DNA of 64,000 bases from CAMPJU01 sp036675265 (lineage in GTDB: Bacteria; Pseudomonadota; Gammaproteobacteria; Xanthomonadales; Xanthomonadaceae): NCBI GenBank assembly GCA_036675265.1, contig JAKFFJ010000028.1, positions 15,704-79,703 on the forward strand. The letters run 5' to 3'. Shown here one piece after another: positions 52,557 to 61,353 of the stretch (within the stretch, counting starts at the first letter, position 1; the number at the start of each line of letters is the position of its first letter). The notes beneath the pieces were generated by a model. The model was not told the origin of the DNA. It worked only from the letters and a program-made list of their open reading frames with translations, and did no database searches. The translations under genes and the position numbers were made by a program.

Positions 52557-54572
52557 TCAGGCCGGCAGCTTGAAGTCGGCGACCGAGCGGCGCAGGTCCG
52601 CCGCGAGCTGGGCCAGGTTGCCGATCGACTCGGCCGTCTGGCTCGCGCCCTGCGAGGTCTGCGTGGTGATCTGCTGGATCGTGTTCATCGCCTGGGTGAT
52701 GTTGGCCGCCGCGCCGGACTGCTGCTGGGCCGCGGACGAGATGCCCTGGATGAGGTTCGACAGGTCGGACGACACCTTTTCGATCTCGCCCAGCGCCGTA
52801 CCTGCGTCCTCGGCCAGTCGCGCACCCGCGACCACCTCGGAGGTCGTCTGCTCCATCGAGCTGACGGCTTCGTTGGTATCGGCCTGGATGGTCTGGACCA
52901 GCGATTCGATCCGCTTCGTGGCGTTGGACGAGCGCTCGGCGAGTCGCTGCACTTCGTCGGCCACGACCGCGAACCCGCGGCCCGCCTCGCCGGCCGAGGC
53001 CGCCTGGATGGCGGCGTTCAGCGCCAGGATGTTCGTCTGCTCGGAGATGTCGTTGATCAGTTCGACGATCGAGCCGATTTCCTGCGACGACTCGCCGAGG
53101 CGCTTGATGCGCTTGGAGGTTTCCTGGATCTGGTCGCGGATCGAGTCCATGCCCGCGATCGTCTGGCGCACGACGCCGGCACCGGCCGTCGCGATGTGCA
53201 CCGAGCGCTGCGCCACCTCGGCCGATTCGGCGGAATTGCGCGAGACCTGGTCGATGCTGGCCGCGATTTCGGTGATCCGGTTCGACGCGGAGTTGATTTC
53301 CTGCGCCTGGTGCTCGGCGGCCTCGGCCAGGTGCATGGCGGTGGCCTGCGTTTCCTGCGCGCTCGACGCGACCTGCACCGACGTGTCGGTGATCGTCTGC
53401 ACCAGGCTGCGCAGCTGTTCCACCGCGAAGTTGATCGAGTCGGCGATCGCGCCGGTCATGTCCTCGGTGACCGTCGCCTTGACCGTCAGGTCGCCTTCGG
53501 CGAGCGAGCCCATCTCGTCCAGCAGGCGCATGATCGCCTCCTGGTTCCGGTCGTTCAGTTCCTTGGTGGTGTCGAAGCGCCGCTGCTGCTGGCGGTACAG
53601 GGTGAGCAGCAGGCCGATGATGGCGACGAGCATCGCGATGCCGGACGCCACGCCGATCCAGAAGTTGGGGAACAGGCGGGTGTCGCGCACGGAACCGAAG
53701 GAAGTGAACGCACCGAACAGGTCGGCCGCGTCGGCGAGCAACTGGTCGGAGCTGTTGGTGATCGCGGCCGAGGCAGCCTGCGCGGCGAACAGCGGCGCGG
53801 TCGATTCCAGGATCTCGTCGAGGTCGCCCTTCATTTCCTCCCACAGGGCATTGGCCTGGTTCAGCGCGGCAACCGCGGCAGGCGCGGTGACCTGTTGCAG
53901 GTCGCCCTCGCCCTGGCGCAGGCCCGCCATGTTGCGGTCGAACAGCGCGGAATCGCGGGCCAGCGCGTCACCGGCCAGCGGGGCGTTCGCGCCACCGGCC
54001 CGGATTTCCGCGATGCGGCGGGCCATGGCCGCGGAGGTCACGACCATCTGCAGGCCGTTGTACACCTGCGCCGACGGCGCGCCGCTGGAGGCCAGCGCAC
54101 GCACCACCTCGTTGAGCTGCGCCTGCAGGTCCGGGACCCGGCTGCTGAAGCTTTCCGCGTTGCCGGCCAGCGCCAGCACAGCATCGCGCGACTGCAACAC
54201 GCGATCGGCGTTGGCGGCCATCGGCGTCCAGGTGTCGGCGACCTCGGCGATCTCGCCGCTCACGCCCGGCTCGCTGCCGTATTGCGTGCGGAGCTTGGCG
54301 ACGTCCTGGTCGATCCGCGACTTGGTGGCGGCGAACGAGGTGAACGACGCCGCGTCACCAGCGACGGCCTGGCGTCCCTGGATGGCGAGCTGCTGCGAAA
54401 GCACCTGGAGGTCGGACGCCGAGGTACTGGCGCCGGCGAGCCGCTGCCCCTGCAAGGTGGCGAAGAACGTGTTGGCGGCCAGCACTGCCAGCGAGATGCC
54501 CAGCACGATGAGCCAGAAGGTGACCCCGAAGTTGCGGCTTCTGCCGGGCGTGGTTTCGATGACGGTGCTCAT
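52557..54572 (-). CDS. pilJ: PilJ: methyl-accepting chemoreceptor of the type IV pilus system
   Basis: This 671-residue receptor has a membrane helix (~16-36), a periplasmic sensor region with two PilJ-type domains (~45-290), a second helix (~305-325), a HAMP segment and a cytoplasmic signalling coiled coil ending near 671. The tip of the signalling domain reads VELINDISEQTNILALNAAIQAASAGEAGRGFAVVADEV, which binds CheW-type couplers and ChpA. Gln/Glu-rich helix stretches that could be methylated are present. ATG at 54572 has GAGGT 7 nt upstream. The chpA start is 25 bases downstream of the stop, leaving no room for pilK. Confidence 0.95.
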   Translation of the reverse strand: MSTVIETTPGRSRNFGVTFWLIVLGISLAVLAANTFFATLQGQRLAGASTSASDLQVLSQQLAIQGRQAVAGDAASFTSFAATKSRIDQDVAKLRTQYGSEPGVSGEIAEVADTWTPMAANADRVLQSRDAVLALAGNAESFSSRVPDLQAQLNEVVRALASSGAPSAQVYNGLQMVVTSAAMARRIAEIRAGGANAPLAGDALARDSALFDRNMAGLRQGEGDLQQVTAPAAVAALNQANALWEEMKGDLDEILESTAPLFAAQAASAAITNSSDQLLADAADLFGAFTSFGSVRDTRLFPNFWIGVASGIAMLVAIIGLLLTLYRQQQRRFDTTKELNDRNQEAIMRLLDEMGSLAEGDLTVKATVTEDMTGAIADSINFAVEQLRSLVQTITDTSVQVASSAQETQATAMHLAEAAEHQAQEINSASNRITEIAASIDQVSRNSAESAEVAQRSVHIATAGAGVVRQTIAGMDSIRDQIQETSKRIKRLGESSQEIGSIVELINDISEQTNILALNAAIQAASAGEAGRGFAVVADEVQRLAERSSNATKRIESLVQTIQADTNEAVSSMEQTTSEVVAGARLAEDAGTALGEIEKVSSDLSNLIQGISSAAQQQSGAAANITQAMNTIQQITTQTSQGASQTAESIGNLAQLAADLRRSVADFKLPA

Positions 54573-54605
54573 GGTTCGACCTCGTTGCTGCGTCGGTGGG
54601 GCGGC

Positions 54606-55220
54606 TCAGGCCGCCGCTTGTCGGAATTCGGGGGTGCGTGCCAGCCGCTCAAGGCTGAAGACGCCCCATGGCTGGTCGTTGAGCCGGTAGGCACGCTCGA
54701 TGAAATGGCCGTAGCGGTCGCCGGCCCCTAGCTCGGAGGTCTCGATCAGCTGGGGCTCGTTGAAGCTCCGCTGGCCGTAGAGCTCGTCGATCAGGACCGC
54801 CACGTCGCCGCCGGGCTGGCGCACGACGAGCATCCGCTGGCCTTCGTGCACGACGGTGCGTTCGCCCTCCAGGAACCACTTGAGGTCGACCACCGGCAGC
54901 AGGTTGCCGCGCATGTTCGCCACGCCCAGCATCCACGGCTGCGCGCCGGGGACCGGCGTGAGCGCGGGCATCGGCAGGATCTCGACCACTTCCTCGAAGC
55001 CGGAGGCCAGGCGCTGGCGACCGACCCGGTAGCCGACGCCGCGCCACAGCCCGGGAGCGCTCATCTGCGCCGGCAGGCCGGCGACGTGCTCGAGCGACAG
55101 GCGCTCGTACTCGGCCAGGATCTCGAAGGGCGTGCCAGCGCTGCGCGCCCCGGCGTCCGCGGCCGGCGCGGATGCCGGCTTCGGCATCGAAGCCTTCGGG
55201 GCGAACTTGTGCTTCTTCAT
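54606..55220 (-). CDS. pilI: PilI: CheW-like coupling protein of the pilus chemosensory system
   Basis: This 204-residue protein has a ~28-residue Lys/Pro/Ala-rich lead-in, then a CheW domain: GVGYRVGRQRLASGFEEVVEILP, PWMLGVANMRGNLLPVVDLKWFL, MLVVRQPGGDVAVLIDELYG. It couples PilJ to ChpA. It begins directly after pilH (1 base between the stop and next start) and precedes pilJ by 33 bases. It is distinct from ChpC at the end of the operon. Confidence 0.92.
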   Translation of the reverse strand: MKKHKFAPKASMPKPASAPAADAGARSAGTPFEILAEYERLSLEHVAGLPAQMSAPGLWRGVGYRVGRQRLASGFEEVVEILPMPALTPVPGAQPWMLGVANMRGNLLPVVDLKWFLEGERTVVHEGQRMLVVRQPGGDVAVLIDELYGQRSFNEPQLIETSELGAGDRYGHFIERAYRLNDQPWGVFSLERLARTPEFRQAAA

Positions 55221-55221
55221 C

Positions 55222-55587
55222 TCAGCCGCCGAGCAACTCGTTGATGCGCGCGATCAGGTGGTCTTCCCGGGGCGGCTTGACGATGTAGTCCTTCGCACCC
55301 TGGCGCAGGCCCCAGGCGCGATCGGTCTCCATGTTCTTGGTGCTGACGATCAGCACCGGGATCCCGCTGGTCTCGGCGTCGCGCGACAGTGCGCGCGTGG
55401 CCTGGAAGCCGTTCATGCCCGGCAGGATGACGTCCATCAGCACCAGGTCCGGCAGCTCGCGCTTGCAGACGGCGATGCCGTCCTCCGCGGTGCCGGACGC
55501 CAGCACCTGGTGCCCGTTGCGCTCGAGCAGCTGGGTGAGCACCGCGGTGTCCGTCGGCGAATCTTCGATCAGGAGAATCCTTGCCAT
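55222..55587 (-). CDS. pilH: PilH: single-domain response regulator
   Basis: This 121-residue CheY-like receiver has the phospho-acceptor Asp in DLVLMDVILPGMNG, the acidic pair in IEDSPTD and the Lys in YIVKPP. In Pseudomonas PilH regulates pilus retraction in the same pathway as PilG. It lacks an output domain. The gene starts 17 bases after pilG. Confidence 0.92.
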   Translation of the reverse strand: MARILLIEDSPTDTAVLTQLLERNGHQVLASGTAEDGIAVCKRELPDLVLMDVILPGMNGFQATRALSRDAETSGIPVLIVSTKNMETDRAWGLRQGAKDYIVKPPREDHLIARINELLGG

Positions 55588-55604
55588 GATGCCCTGCCCC
55601 CCGG

Positions 55605-56018
55605 TCAGGCGTTGACGTGCTTGCGAATCGCGTCGAGCAGCTCTTCGCGGGTGAACGGCTTGGTCAGGTACTGCTCGGAACCGACGATGCGCCCGCGCGC
55701 CTTGTCGAACAGGCCGTCCTTGGAGGACAGCATGATGACCGGCGTGCCCTTGTAGAGCTGGTTGTTCTTGATGAGCGCACAGGTCTGGTAGCCATCCAGG
55801 CGCGGCATCATGATGTCGACGAAGATGATCTGCGGTTGCTGGTCGGCGATCTTGGCCAGCGCCTCGAACCCGTCCGTCGCCGTCACCACTTCCGCCCCTT
55901 CGCGCTTCAGCAGCGTCTCGGCGGTGCGCCGGATCGTCTTGGAGTCGTCGATCACCATGACCCTCAAGCCGCCGAGGCTGCCCGTGCCGAGGCTGCCTGT
56001 ACGTTCCCCGTCCTGCAT
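55605..56018 (-). CDS. pilG: PilG: single-domain response regulator
   Basis: This 137-residue receiver has the phospho-acceptor Asp in IIFVDIMMPRLDGYQTC, IDDSKTIRR at the start of the domain and LTKPFTREELLDAI at the end. PilG promotes pilus extension. Its first ~17 residues hold a short in-frame duplication (GTGSLGTGSLGG), DNA units about 12 bases long. The start ATG at 56018 is chosen because the frame upstream is antisense to gshB. It is the first gene of the operon. Confidence 0.93.
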   Translation of the reverse strand: MQDGERTGSLGTGSLGGLRVMVIDDSKTIRRTAETLLKREGAEVVTATDGFEALAKIADQQPQIIFVDIMMPRLDGYQTCALIKNNQLYKGTPVIMLSSKDGLFDKARGRIVGSEQYLTKPFTREELLDAIRKHVNA

Positions 56019-56147
56019 CGCGTGATTCCCCTTGGCGCGACGCTGCCAGAACGTCCCCGGCGCCGCTGCTGATCCGATCCCATCTATATCCCAGTCCCCG
56101 CGCGAAGTGTCAAGCCGCGCGTGGCCGCCAGCAGAACCTGAACGCGT

Positions 56148-56174
56148 TTGCGTGACGCCGACGGCTGCTACCAT
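56148..56174 (+). promoter_or_regulatory. Candidate gshB promoter
   Basis: TTGCGT at 56148 and TACCAT at 56169, spaced 15 bases, lie 28 bases before the gshB ATG. The spacing is short of the usual 16-18, so this is a weak call. The pilG promoter must run the other way from the same ~180-base gap. Confidence 0.3.
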
Positions 56175-56201
56175 CGATCGACACCCGTCGAACGCCCCGC
56201 C

Positions 56202-57167
56202 ATGCCCCTTGACATCGTCGTCGTGATGGATCCGATCGGGTCGATCAAGGTCGCCAAGGATTCGACCTTCGCGATGCTGCTGGAGGGCCAGCGCCGGGGC
56301 CATCGACTGCATTACGTGCTGCCCGGCGGCCTCTCCCTCGTCGCGGGCGAGGCCGTGGCGCGCACTGCGCCGCTGTCGGTGCGCGACGACCCCGCCGCGT
56401 GGTTCGAGCTGGGCGCCCCCGGCCCGCGCCCGTTCCGTCCGGGCGACGTCGTGCTCATGCGCAGCGACCCGCCCGTCGATGCCGAGTACCTGCACGACAC
56501 CCACGTGCTCGACATCGCCCGCCGCGCCGGGGCGCTGGTGGTCAACGATCCGCGCGGGCTGCGCGACTTCAACGAGAAGCTCGCCGCGCTGCTGTTCCCG
56601 CAATGCTGCGCGCCCAGCCTGGTGAGCCGGGATGCCGCGGCGCTGAAGGCGTTCGTCGCAGCCGAGGGCGAAGCGGTGCTCAAGCCGCTGGACGGCATGG
56701 GCGGGCGCTCGATCTTCCGCGCCAGCGCCGGCGATCCGAACCTCAACGTGATCCTGGAGACGTTGACCCTTGGCGGACGCAGCCTGGCCATGGCCCAGCG
56801 CTGGCTGCCGGAAATCGCGGCGGGCGACAAGCGCATCCTGCTGGTCGACGGGGAGCCCGTGGAGGTCTGCCTGGCCCGGATCCCGCAGGGGGACGAGTTC
56901 CGGGGCAACCTGGCGGCGGGGGGCCTCGGCCGGGGCCAGCCGCTCACCGATCGCGACCGCTGGATCGCCGGCCAGGTCGGCCCGGAAATGCGCCGCCGCG
57001 GGATGCTGTTCGTCGGCCTGGACGTGATCGGCGACTGGCTGACCGAGGTCAACGTGACCAGTCCCACCTGCATCCGCGAGCTCGATGCGGCCTTCGGGAT
57101 CAACATCGCCGGCCGGCTGTTCGATGCGATCGACGCCCGGCTGGAGGGCGCAGTGCCGGCGCCATGA
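56202..57167 (+). CDS. gshB: Glutathione synthetase
   Basis: This 321-residue ATP-grasp enzyme joins gamma-glutamylcysteine and glycine. DIVVVMDPIGSIKVAKDSTFAML, VLMRSDPPVDAEYL, VLKPLDGMGGRSIFR and EVNVTSPTCIREL (metal-binding) are the conserved signatures. The length agrees with E. coli GshB. Its stop overlaps the tonB-like gene by 4 bases. The gshB-tonB pair beside pilG is conserved with Pseudomonas. Confidence 0.96.
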   Translation: MPLDIVVVMDPIGSIKVAKDSTFAMLLEGQRRGHRLHYVLPGGLSLVAGEAVARTAPLSVRDDPAAWFELGAPGPRPFRPGDVVLMRSDPPVDAEYLHDTHVLDIARRAGALVVNDPRGLRDFNEKLAALLFPQCCAPSLVSRDAAALKAFVAAEGEAVLKPLDGMGGRSIFRASAGDPNLNVILETLTLGGRSLAMAQRWLPEIAAGDKRILLVDGEPVEVCLARIPQGDEFRGNLAAGGLGRGQPLTDRDRWIAGQVGPEMRRRGMLFVGLDVIGDWLTEVNVTSPTCIRELDAAFGINIAGRLFDAIDARLEGAVPAP

Positions 57168-58066
57168 GCACCGTGGTGGCGGACGGCGGGCCGGGCGCAC
57201 GGGGCGGACGGGGCGGGATTGGAGCGCGCGAACGCCTGCGCGCGACCCTGGTGTTGTCGCTGCTCGTGCACGGGATGGTCGTGCTCGGCGTCGGTTTCGC
57301 GCTCAACGAGGCAGCGCCGGTGCTGCCGACGCTGGACGTGATCCTGACCGAGGCCACCACCGCGCTCACGCCCGAGCAGGCCGATTTCCTCGCCCAGGCC
57401 AGCAACCGCGGCGGCGGCGAGCACGACGAGGCCCGCCGCCCGCGGGACCGCCAGACCGGCAAGCTGCCACAAGCCGAACCGGGCGTCGCGCCCGCACCGA
57501 TGCGCGCCCAGGCACCGGCGCCCAGCCCGCCGCCGGAGGCGCGGGTGGTCACCAGCACGCGTGGCCGCGCCCCCGTGGCGCGGGCCGAGGCCACGCCGCC
57601 CGTCGAAACGCCACGGCCGCTGCCGCTGGGTGAGCGCGACATCGATCGCGAGCTGGCGATGGCGCGGCTGGCGGCGGAGATCCACCAGGACCGCGAACGC
57701 TATGCCCGGCGACCCAACCGGAAGTTCGTGTCGGCCAGCACCCGCGAGTACGCGTACGCCTCGTACCTGCGGGCCTGGGTGGACCGGGTCGAGCGGATCG
57801 GCAACCTCAACTACCCCGACGAGGCACGCCGGCGCCGGCTGGCGGGCCAGGTGGTCATCAGCGTGGCGATCCGCCGCGACGGGACGGTGGAGCGCGCGGA
57901 GGTGGTGGATTCCAGCGGCCAGCCGCTGCTCGACCAGGCCGCATTGCGGATCGTCCGCCTGGCCGAACCGTATCCGCCCCTCCCCGCGACCACGGAAGAC
58001 GTGGATGTCCTCCACGTCACGCGGACATGGCAGTTCCTGGCCGGCGGGGAGATGTTCGACCGCTGA
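57164..58066 (+). CDS. TonB-family energy transducer (TonB3-like)
   Basis: This 300-residue protein has one N-terminal membrane helix (~30-47, VLSLLVHGMVVLGVGF), a Pro/Ala/Arg-rich periplasmic spacer (~75-170) and a TonB C-terminal domain (~205-290) with YPDEARRRRLAGQVVISVAIRRDGTVE and SSGQPLLDQAALRIVRLAEP. TonB uses the proton motive force to power outer-membrane receptors. At this position Pseudomonas has TonB3, needed for twitching, so a pilus-related role is inferred by context rather than shown. No ExbB/D is nearby. Confidence 0.88.
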   Translation: MSTVVADGGPGARGGRGGIGARERLRATLVLSLLVHGMVVLGVGFALNEAAPVLPTLDVILTEATTALTPEQADFLAQASNRGGGEHDEARRPRDRQTGKLPQAEPGVAPAPMRAQAPAPSPPPEARVVTSTRGRAPVARAEATPPVETPRPLPLGERDIDRELAMARLAAEIHQDRERYARRPNRKFVSASTREYAYASYLRAWVDRVERIGNLNYPDEARRRRLAGQVVISVAIRRDGTVERAEVVDSSGQPLLDQAALRIVRLAEPYPPLPATTEDVDVLHVTRTWQFLAGGEMFDR

Positions 58067-58079
58067 CGCGGCGGCGCAG

Positions 58080-58790
58080 TCAGCGGCGCGCGCGCGAGGC
58101 GTGTTGCTCGGCCAGCGTCAGTGCCACCTGGTTGCGCAGGTAGGCCGGTTCGACGCGTTCCGGTGCGACGAGTTCGCCGCGCCCGGCCGCGCACGCGGCG
58201 AGCCGCGCGAGGTCGCCCGCGCGAGGGAGCGCACTCGCGTCCACCAGCGCCAGGTGCGCGGCGAACCGCTGCGCGAGCGCGTGCCCGCCTGCCTCGAAAC
58301 CGGTGCCCACCCCGTGCCACCATGCGTGCCCCCCCGGGAGGTCCACCGTCTCGACGGCGCCGACCACTTCGCTTCCCAGCGCGAAGGCATCGCCCCCGCG
58401 CACGAGGAATGCACCCGCGTAGACCTCCCCCATCCTCGCGTCGATCGATGCCAGGACGGGTGTACCGCTGCCTGCCGGCGCCGGGACGGAAGCCGCCAGC
58501 ACCGCGAGCGTGGACACCGCCACGACCGGCCGGTCCAGCGCGAGCGCGATGCCCTGCACCAGCGAGATGCCCAGCCGCACGCCGGTGAAGGCACCCGGGC
58601 CGCGGCTCACCGCGAGCGCATCGAGTTGCGACCGCGCGACGCCGGCCTCGGCCAGCAGGGCGTCGGCCCACGGCAGCGCCAACGCCGCGTGGCGGCGCGG
58701 CGCGACCTCGAAACGCTCGCGCACTTCACCGTCCATCCAGAGCGCGACGGAACAGGCTTCGGTGGCGGTCTCGAAGGCGAGCAGCTTCAT
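58080..58790 (-). CDS. tsaB: tRNA threonylcarbamoyladenosine modification protein TsaB
   Basis: This 236-residue ASKHA-fold protein is a partner of TsaD and TsaE in making t6A of tRNAs. It has MKLLAFETATEACSVAL, the central SRGPGAFTGVRLGISLVQGIALAL and ASIDARMGEVYAGAF. It is an inactive-ATPase dimer partner rather than the catalytic TsaD. The ATG overlaps the helicase stop by 4 bases. The C-terminus ends in ASRARR. Confidence 0.92.
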   Translation of the reverse strand: MKLLAFETATEACSVALWMDGEVRERFEVAPRRHAALALPWADALLAEAGVARSQLDALAVSRGPGAFTGVRLGISLVQGIALALDRPVVAVSTLAVLAASVPAPAGSGTPVLASIDARMGEVYAGAFLVRGGDAFALGSEVVGAVETVDLPGGHAWWHGVGTGFEAGGHALAQRFAAHLALVDASALPRAGDLARLAACAAGRGELVAPERVEPAYLRNQVALTLAEQHASRARR

Positions 58791-60763
58791 GCGGGCACGA
58801 CGGCCTTGGCGGGGTCGTTGCAGGGTACCGCCGCGAAGAAGGCCTCGACGTCGGCGATGTCGCGGGTCCGCGGCAGGGGCGGCAGGGACGCCAGGAAGAC
58901 GCTGCCATAGTTCCGGCCGGTCAGCCGCGGGTCGCACAACACCAGCACGCCGCGATCGGATTCGGTGCGGATCAGGCGACCCACGCCCTGCTTGAGCGCG
59001 ATCACCGCCTGCGGCAACTGCTCGTCGCGGAACGCATTGCCGCCCCGTCGGCGCACGGCCTGCAGCCGGGCCTCGAACACCGGGTCGTCCGGCGCGGCGA
59101 ACGGCAGCTTGTCGATGACCACGACGCTCAGCGCGTCGCCGGCCACGTCGACGCCTTCCCTGAAGCTCGCGGCGCCGAGCAGCACGCCGTTGCCCGAGGC
59201 GCGGAACTGCTCGAGCAGGATATTGCGCGGTGCCTCGCCCTGCACGAACAGCGGCCACGGTGCCCCGCGCAGTTCCGCCGCCGCCTCGCGCAGGGCGCGG
59301 TGCGAGGCGAACAGCACGAATGCCCGTCCGCCGGAGGCCTGGAGCACCGGCCACAACGCATCCACCAGCGCGCCGCCGAAGGCAGGCGAGCCCGGTTCCG
59401 GCATCCGCGGCGGCAGGTAGCACAGTGCCTGCCTGCCCCAGTCGAACGGGCTGGGCTCGAGCAGCGTCGCCGGCGCATCCAGGCCGAGGCGTTCGGCGAG
59501 ATGGCCGAATCCGCCAGCGACCGCGAGCGTCGCGGACGTGAACACCCACGACGCGCGGGATTGCTCGCGATGCATGCGCAGCGGGCCGGACACGTCCAGC
59601 GGGGTCGCCTGCAACCGGAACCCCCGTGGCGACAATTCGTACCAGCGCACCGGCGGGGCCCCCGCCTCCGACGCTGCCTCCACCGCGACGCCGCGCCAGC
59701 GCGCGAGGCGGCCGGCGAAGTCGCGCGCGCGTGCGTGGCAGGCATCGAGTCCGGGTGCCGCCTCCCGCAGCGGCTCCGCCGCCGCCGCCAGGTCGTCCAG
59801 CGCGCCGGCCAGCGCGTCGAGCCCGTCCTCGACGCCCGGGGCGTCCAGCGCCCGCGCCAGCGTCCCGCGCGTGGGCAATGCGTCCATCGCCGCGCGCAAT
59901 GCCCGCAGCGCGTGTTCGAGCCGTTGCGCGGGCGATTGCATGACGGCCAGCGCGCCGTCGACGCCGCTGCATTCGCGCAGCGCGTCACGCGCGAGTTCGG
60001 CGACCGGTCTCGCGCCCATCGCCTCGCCGAAGAACTGCGCGGCGAGGTCGGGCAACTGGTGTGCTTCATCGACCACGAACGCCTGCGCGCCGGGCAGGAT
60101 CTCCCCGAATCCCTCCTGCTTGAGCGCCAGGTCCGCCAGCAACAGGTGGTGGTTGACCACCACCAGGTCCGCGGCCTGCGCGCGCTGGCGCGCCTGCACC
60201 ACGAAGCACTCGCTCCAGAACGGGCACTCGGTGCCCAGGCAGTTGTCCGCCGTGCTGGTGACCAGCGGCAGCAGCGGGGTGTCCTCCGCCAGCCCCTCGA
60301 GTTCGGCCAGGTCGCCCATCCGGGTGCGCCCGCTCCAGGCGACCACGCGCTGGAACTGCGTCGCGGCCTCGCGGGTCGCGAACGCGGGTTCGCCCTTCGC
60401 CTGCTCCATGCGGTAGCGGCACAGGTAGTTCGCGCGCCCCTTGAGCAATGCCGTCTTGAGCCCGGTCCCGAGTGCATCGCGCACGCGCGGCAGGTCGCGA
60501 TGGTAGAGCTGGTCCTGCAGCGCGCGCGTCCCGGTCGAGACGATCGTCTTCAGGCCCGACAGCAGTGCGGGCACCAGGTACGCGTAGGTCTTTCCGGTGC
60601 CGGTCCCCGCTTCGGCCAGGAGCATCCCGCGCGCCTCGAACGCATCGGCCACCGCCTCGGCCAGGCGCTGCTGCGCGGCGCGCGGCACGAACGCGGGAAT
60701 GTCCCTGGCGAGCGCGCCGTCCTCGGACAGGGCCGCGCGGCTGGCGCGGGCGAGTGACGACAT
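58787..60763 (-). CDS. DinG/YoaA-type ATP-dependent DNA helicase
   Basis: This 658-residue superfamily 2 helicase has Walker A AGTGTGKTYAYLVPALL, four Cys of an XPD-like iron-sulfur cluster (ANYLCRYR, then NCLGTECPFWSEC), the DEAH box in AFVVDEAHQLPD, and motif VI in QGVGRLIRTESDRG. The group unwinds damaged DNA; YoaA fits better than DinG by length. ATG at 60763 gives MSSLARASRAALSEDG; a GTG or longer start upstream is possible. It is coupled to tsaB by 4 bases, and lies 8 bases downstream of the small lipoprotein gene. Confidence 0.9.
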   Translation of the reverse strand: MSSLARASRAALSEDGALARDIPAFVPRAAQQRLAEAVADAFEARGMLLAEAGTGTGKTYAYLVPALLSGLKTIVSTGTRALQDQLYHRDLPRVRDALGTGLKTALLKGRANYLCRYRMEQAKGEPAFATREAATQFQRVVAWSGRTRMGDLAELEGLAEDTPLLPLVTSTADNCLGTECPFWSECFVVQARQRAQAADLVVVNHHLLLADLALKQEGFGEILPGAQAFVVDEAHQLPDLAAQFFGEAMGARPVAELARDALRECSGVDGALAVMQSPAQRLEHALRALRAAMDALPTRGTLARALDAPGVEDGLDALAGALDDLAAAAEPLREAAPGLDACHARARDFAGRLARWRGVAVEAASEAGAPPVRWYELSPRGFRLQATPLDVSGPLRMHREQSRASWVFTSATLAVAGGFGHLAERLGLDAPATLLEPSPFDWGRQALCYLPPRMPEPGSPAFGGALVDALWPVLQASGGRAFVLFASHRALREAAAELRGAPWPLFVQGEAPRNILLEQFRASGNGVLLGAASFREGVDVAGDALSVVVIDKLPFAAPDDPVFEARLQAVRRRGGNAFRDEQLPQAVIALKQGVGRLIRTESDRGVLVLCDPRLTGRNYGSVFLASLPPLPRTRDIADVEAFFAAVPCNDPAKAVVPA

Positions 60764-60771
60764 CGCGGCCT

Positions 60772-61353
60772 TCAGTACCGCGCCGGGCGGTCGACCCGGC
60801 ACGCGGCAACCCGCGCCTGCGCGGCATCGGCCCCGGCGTGGTCGCCGACGGCCAGGCGCACTTGTTCGACCGTGGTCCAGTGGCGGCGGCACATGGGACC
60901 GACCTGCGTCCCGATGGCGAGGGCGCGCCGGGCAAGCGCCTCGGCAGCGGCGAAGTCGCCGAGCAGCAGCGCCGCTTCCGCGCGTTCCTGCAACAGCGCC
61001 GGATCCTCCGGCGCCACCTCGAGTGCACGGTCGAGCGTGGCGGCGGCTTCGGCGAGTGCACCACGCGCCTGCTGGGTTGCCGCGAGGTCGCGCAGGTCCG
61101 CGGTGGCCGGATTTCGCAGCGGGCGCACGGCGACCTCGGTGTCACTGGTGTCGCCGGCCGCGCGCACGGTGGCGACCATCTGCGCGTGCGTGGCGGTGGT
61201 GAGCGCAACAGGTGCCGGCGCTGGTGGGGGCGTACTCGCGCAACCCGCAAGGAAGACGAGAAAGGCCATGTGGGAGCCGCCATGGCGGCGAGCCTTTCGC
61301 GAAGAGCTCGCCGCCATGGCGGCTCCCACAGGTTTCAACGACGACTTCGCCAT
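60772..61353 (-). CDS. Small TPR lipoprotein, candidate PBP1b activator (LpoP-like)
   Basis: This 193-residue protein starts at ATG 61353, which shares a base with the mrcB stop (TGATG), so it is translationally coupled to PBP1b. The lipobox LAGC puts the lipidated Cys at 38. Residues ~75-150 form TPR-like helices (LAEAAATLDRALEVAPEDPALLQERAEAALLLGD region). Residues ~9-29, with the basic RKARRH of the n-region, are encoded by a palindrome at 61269-61330. Without it, M29 would leave only a 9-residue hydrophobic lead, poor as a signal. Pseudomonas LpoP, also a TPR lipoprotein by mrcB, is the model; similarity is by context, not proven. Confidence 0.7.
   Translation of the reverse strand: MAKSSLKPVGAAMAASSSRKARRHGGSHMAFLVFLAGCASTPPPAPAPVALTTATHAQMVATVRAAGDTSDTEVAVRPLRNPATADLRDLAATQQARGALAEAAATLDRALEVAPEDPALLQERAEAALLLGDFAAAEALARRALAIGTQVGPMCRRHWTTVEQVRLAVGDHAGADAAQARVAACRVDRPARY
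61269..61330. repeat. Perfect 25-bp-arm palindrome inside a lipoprotein signal-peptide region
   Basis: Left arm 61269-61293 and right arm 61306-61330 are exact reverse complements, with a 12-base spacer that is itself nearly palindromic (TTCGCGAA core). The arm contains GTGGGAGCCGCCATGGCGGC, a form of REP-like element familiar from Xanthomonadales genomes, usually intergenic. Here it lies in the 5' coding part of the lipoprotein gene. The mRNA would form a very stable hairpin soon after the start codon. Confidence 0.92.

Noticed and set aside
50681..52573. A 630-codon plus-strand frame antisense to chpA
   Set aside because: It is opposite the conserved ChpA N-terminus and has no recognisable domain.
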